DNA of 30,831 bases from Chara braunii (Eukaryota; Streptophyta; Charophyceae; Charales; Characeae): assembly GCA_003427395.1 (NCBI GenBank), contig BFEA01000378.1, forward strand, positions 749,708 through 780,538. Direction: 5' to 3'. Numbering within the stretch: the stretch's first letter is position 1; each line of letters starts with the position of its first letter. Shown here piece by piece: positions 28,032 through 30,831 of this stretch. The translations under genes and the position numbers were made by a program. The notes under the pieces are model-generated. The model made no database searches. It saw only the letters and a program-made list of their open reading frames with translations, and was not told the DNA's origin.

Positions 28032-28057
28032 TGCAGTCCAAGTTACAACGGACTGCA
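28032..28057. repeat. Dyad TGCAGTCC/GGACTGCA
   Basis: Eight-bp perfect arms at 28032-28039 and 28050-28057 around a 10-nt spacer. The block with AAACACATGTTTTA and GTGCATCCGG that accompanies it also occurs near 27905, so these are tandemly duplicated modules. Confidence 0.75.
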
Positions 28058-28192
28058 TGGGGGAGGGAAACACATGTTTTAAGTGCATCCGGGGCCAATA
28101 TTGAGCCCGGATGCACTTAGAAAACAAACGTTTTATTTTCTTTTAGCATGGGGCAAGTTGTGGGGCTGTGGGACTAGAAAAATAGCCATGAC

Positions 28193-28218
28193 TGCAGTCC
28201 GAGAAATAACGGACTGCA
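28193..28218. repeat. Dyad TGCAGTCCG/CGGACTGCA
   Basis: Nine-bp perfect arms at 28193-28201 and 28210-28218, A/T-rich spacer AGAAATAA. Confidence 0.8.
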
Positions 28219-28590
28219 TGGGGGTGCTTAGGCTAAGGGAAAATGAGCCACGGCCGGCCCGGAAGGCTAGAAAGAAGCAATTTCGGCATGCGGCGAGTAA
28301 AGACGGTAAACGGCAAACGTGAGATCAGGTCTCACGGCCTAGAAAAATCGGCACACATGATGGGACCACCAAGGGCAAGGGCCCCCCCCCAAAAAAAAAT
28401 GGGACACCATCCGGAACATTGCCGGGGACCAAGTGGGTCCAAATAATAAAAGTCGGACAACGAGACACGCGCAGGCGGGACCGCGGGCGGGAGAAAAAAA
28501 ATGGAACTAGCATGGAGGAAAGTGGCGGGGACTTGGGATGTCCCAAGGGAACCATGAGCAAGCACAAGGAATAATTGTGCAAGCAAACGA

Positions 28591-28619
28591 CACCGTCGAG
28601 ATCGAGGATCTAGACGGTG
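28591..28619. repeat. Dyad CACCGTCGAGATC / GATCTAGACGGTG
   Basis: Thirteen-bp arms, 12 paired, with a 3-nt GAG spacer. CACTAGTG follows at about 28636. It is equivalent to the modules at 1896 and 3536 of the left LTR. Confidence 0.75.
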
Positions 28620-28720
28620 GGAAATATTAGCACCACTAGTGCTAACACTACTGGGGGCCAGTGGGAGAGTCGTAGGAAGAAAGAAAAGTAAAATAATAAT
28701 GTTGGGAGGGCTGCCCAGCA

Positions 28721-28740
28721 GTCCGAAATATCTCGGACTA
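28721..28740. repeat. Dyad AGTCCGA/TCGGACT
   Basis: Seven-bp perfect arms at 28721-28727 and 28734-28740, spacer AATATC. The left-LTR counterpart at 1810-1827 keeps GTCCGA/TCGGAC. Confidence 0.8.
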
Positions 28741-29228
28741 GCTAGGCATGAGAAAATAGAACCTTGAGAGGCTCAACATGAGAAAAAGGCTGCCCTTAGA
28801 AAATCGGAGCAAAGGGGGTCCAAAATTGGACAAACGGAGGCAAAGTGACCTCATCCTTCCTAGAACGAGGGAGGGCAATCCGAATTGCAGAGATATGACC
28901 TTTGGAGCCATATCTCAATAAAATATGAATTAAAAAAAAAAAAATGAGAGAAAATGCAAAAAGGAAATGGCCGGTTTACTTTTGGACCATGGATCTGAGA
29001 TCAGATCTCATGGTGGAAAGAAACTAGACGTTTTTTGTGGGCCAGCTCAAAATGGCTAACTCCGGAATGAGGTGGCATCCCAAAATGGAAAGAAACAAAA
29101 GAGGGAAAGGGACAAAACTGTGCATTTGGCCCAAAAAGAGAGCCAGATGCACCAAAAATTGAAAAAGTGGACTTAGGGGCTCAAAATTGAAGCAAGGGCT
29201 ACTTGGGGGAGACAAGGAATATCGATGG

Positions 29229-29253
29229 CCTTGGATCTCAGCCAGATCCAAGG
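29229..29253. repeat. Dyad CCTTGGATCT/AGATCCAAGG
   Basis: Ten-bp perfect arms with a 5-nt spacer CAGCC. A related imperfect dyad (ACCATGGATCT against AGATCTCATGGT) is at 28986-29014. Confidence 0.75.
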
Positions 29254-29596
29254 CTGAAAATGTGCCGCTGCATGGAAAAATATCTCGGCTTACCAAAAAT
29301 GGGGTACAAACTAAAAAAATCGAGAAAAAGGCCCATTAGGCTTTTTTCTCTAAAGTAAAATTGCCCCTTGGGCATTAGGACCCAAGGGGGCAGCATTTGA
29401 GAGGTGAAAAGGAGGCCGAAGTAGGCCAAGAGGCAATCCGAGTTGGTACCAACCACTCGGACTGCATGTACTTGGCCAAAAAGAGGCCCGGGTACCTCCG
29501 GAAGGGCCTAGTAGTGGAATTTTGCCTTGGGGTACCTCGGTTCACCTCAAGGCACATGGGGAGGCTCATGGGCTGGCCGGACTGCTGGTTTCAGCC

Positions 29597-29604
29597 TACA
29601 TAAG
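29597..29604 (+). promoter_or_regulatory. Degenerate TATA box of the right LTR
   Basis: TACATAAG at the position of TATATAAG in the left LTR, in the conserved setting CAGCC-TATA-AAGC(C/T)GGG. One transition separates it from the canonical box, so promoter strength may be reduced. Confidence 0.5.
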
Positions 29605-30055
29605 CCGGGAGTTCAGTCTGCCACTTTCACAATTGCATGAGGAGTGCCCATGCTGCCCAAGTGAGCTCATGAGAACACTCTTTCACTTGGAGAGAGGAGA
29701 GGAGAGCCCATGCTAGTTGGAAGCTTGGTGGAGGCCATGAGCTAGGGAGAGGAGCTCTAGAGACTAGAGGTAGTGAGGCTGGCACTAGGGGAGTGATCCG
29801 CCATAGCCCCCCAAGGTGTGAGGAAGAGAGAGAGGCTAGAGGGAGTCCCATGAGCCCTCCTAGAGGGGAGGACTCCATAGCCATGGTGATGGGAGCTTGA
29901 GGCAACTTGGAAAGAGGTGAGAAAGGAAGGAGAGAGGCTTGAAGAAGGAGGGAGCCATAGTCAAGAAGGAGTTGTGCAAGGAGGAGGAAAGCCTCATCAA
30001 GATTGAGACTCCATCTCCAAGACATTAATAAGGTGAGTGGGAGGAAGATGATGCA

Positions 30056-30215
30056 TCTTCTTCTTCATCTTCTTCTTCATCTTCTTCTTCTTCTTTTTCT
30101 TTCTTCCTCTTCTCCTCCTTATCCTTCTTTTCCGTATCCTTCTTCATCTTCTTCTTCCTCCTTTTCTCCTTATTCTTCATCTTCTTCTCCTTCTCCTTCT
30201 TCTTCTTGATCTTCT
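30056..30215 (+). repeat. CTT/CTTC pyrimidine tract
   Basis: CTTCTTCATCTTCTTC blocks, counterpart of the purine tract at 270-455. Open frames over it are compositional. Confidence 0.9.
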
Positions 30216-30232
30216 CCTTCTTAATTGGGAAA

Positions 30233-30831
30233 CTCAAACTCTTGTTTTTCACTCACACACTAGTAGGTAGTGCTTCGATTCTTCTATGGATGATCTCTTG
30301 TTGGATACTTGTGATTTGGGCTACTCAAACTCTTGTTTTTCACTCACATGCTAGTAGGAGATCCTCCGATTCTTCCATGGATGATCTCTTGCTAAAATCT
30401 TGTGAGATAGCCTAGTGCAACTCTTGTTTTTCACTCACACACTAGTAGGTAGTGCTCCGATTCTTCTCTGGATGATCTCATGTTGGATACTTGTGATTTG
30501 CGCTACTCAAACTCTTGTTTTTCACTCACACACTAGTAGGTAGTGCACCGCTATTTCCATGGATGATCTTTGATGCAATCTTGGTGATCTAGCATCCTCA
30601 AACTCTTGTTTTTCACTCACACAGTAGTAGGTAGTGCACCGTTACTTCTATGGATGATCTTTGATGCAATCTTGGTGATCTAGCGTACTCAAACTCTTGT
30701 TTTTCACTCACGCACTAGTAGGTAGTGCACCGCTATTTCCATGGATGATCTTTGATGCAATCTTGGTGATCTAGCCTACTCACACTCATGCTTTTCACTC
30801 ACACACTAGTAGGTAGTGCACCGCTACTTCC
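30233..30831 (+). repeat. 90-91-bp tandem array at right end
   Basis: CTCAAACTCTTGTTTTTCACTCACACACTAGTAGG-type units start at about 30233, 30323, 30415, 30506, 30597, 30688 and 30779, spacing 90-92 bp. The array runs off the window. It is the reverse complement of the left-end array. Confidence 0.9.

Larger units (their letters stand above)
4466..30831 (+). mobile_element. Giant Ty3/gypsy LTR retrotransposon, degenerate, 3' LTR cut by window end
   Basis: The order on the + strand is primer-binding site, four related ORFs, pre-gag, gag, protease, RT, RNase H, integrase, an extra 3' ORF, polypurine tract and LTR. Integrase lying after RT/RNase H is the Ty3/gypsy order. I see no chromodomain after the integrase C-terminus. 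The internal region from PBS (8268) to PPT (26504) is about 18.2 kb and the visible part of the 3' LTR is 4.3 kb. The frame is broken by many stops, at least four frameshifts and a mitochondrial DNA insert, so this copy is not autonomous as it stands. The 5' boundary is uncertain: 4466-8263 is taken as leftover 5' LTR because it ends in CA just before the PBS. Confidence 0.85.
26507..30831 (+). mobile_element. 3' LTR of the + strand element (window cuts it)
   Basis: It starts TGTCGGGACTGGTGGGTCC right after PPT2. From the start to the TATA-like site is about 3.1 kb of U3, then come R and a U5 portion with the CTT tract and 90-bp array. The end is not reached within 4325 bp. Blocks match the reverse complement of 1-4465 in order. 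An unresolved N lies at 27613. It contains no coding frame with family resemblance. Confidence 0.85.

Noticed and set aside
30233-30831. Possible CRISPR-like array
   Set aside because: The 90-bp units are similar along their whole length, with no constant repeat and unique spacer pattern, and the setting is a plant LTR.
1-30831. Giant DNA transposon with 4-kb terminal inverted repeats
   Set aside because: The inverted arms end in LTR-type TGTC termini facing inward, one preceded by a PPT, and the enclosed proteins are retroviral-type. No transposase is seen.

Overview
The window is plant-type repetitive nuclear DNA. I see no host gene. Most of it belongs to one very large, degenerate Ty3/gypsy (Metaviridae-type) LTR retrotransposon on the + strand, with long, tandem-repeat-rich LTRs. 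A fragment of plant mitochondrial DNA sits inside pol: the last part of a group II intron followed by a cox2 exon piece, both on the - strand. The intron lies early in cox2, where I recall introns in bryophytes and early vascular plants but not angiosperms. A bryophyte, lycophyte or fern is therefore my best guess, held loosely.

Layout. 1-4465: part of a long LTR on the - strand, with its TGTC end at 4465. 4466-8263: tandem arrays (92 bp; 44/352 bp; CT dinucleotide) ending in CCCTACA, probably the remaining 3' part of the + element's own 5' LTR. 8268-8283: primer-binding site. 8284-10052: untranslated leader. 10053-13641: four tandem, diverged copies (A-D) of an unrecognised two-domain reading frame lying upstream of gag. 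14112-21380: pre-gag, gag, protease, reverse transcriptase, RNase H and integrase, mostly in one frame but broken by stops, frameshifts and the mitochondrial insert at about 17354-18125. 21767-22681: an extra 3' ORF. 23391-26504: tandem arrays and two copies of a polypurine tract. 26507-30831: the + strand 3' LTR, running off the window.

The left and right LTRs are the same family in opposite orientation, so the window ends look like a 4 kb inverted repeat. The simplest reading is that a second, - strand member inserted into the 5' LTR of the + element. From PBS to PPT the internal part is about 18.2 kb, so a full element would exceed 26 kb. That size, the long LTRs and the extra ORFs before gag recall Ogre/Tat-type giants, although the proteins cannot be placed firmly by eye.

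The points most worth following are the four-copy ORF cassette before gag, the gag stop in a UGA-CUA-G context with pol in frame behind it, families of short dyads in the LTR U3 whose arms change together between copies, and the duplicated polypurine tract. The element looks inactive. Several of its stops are of the kind expected from decay of methylated cytosines.
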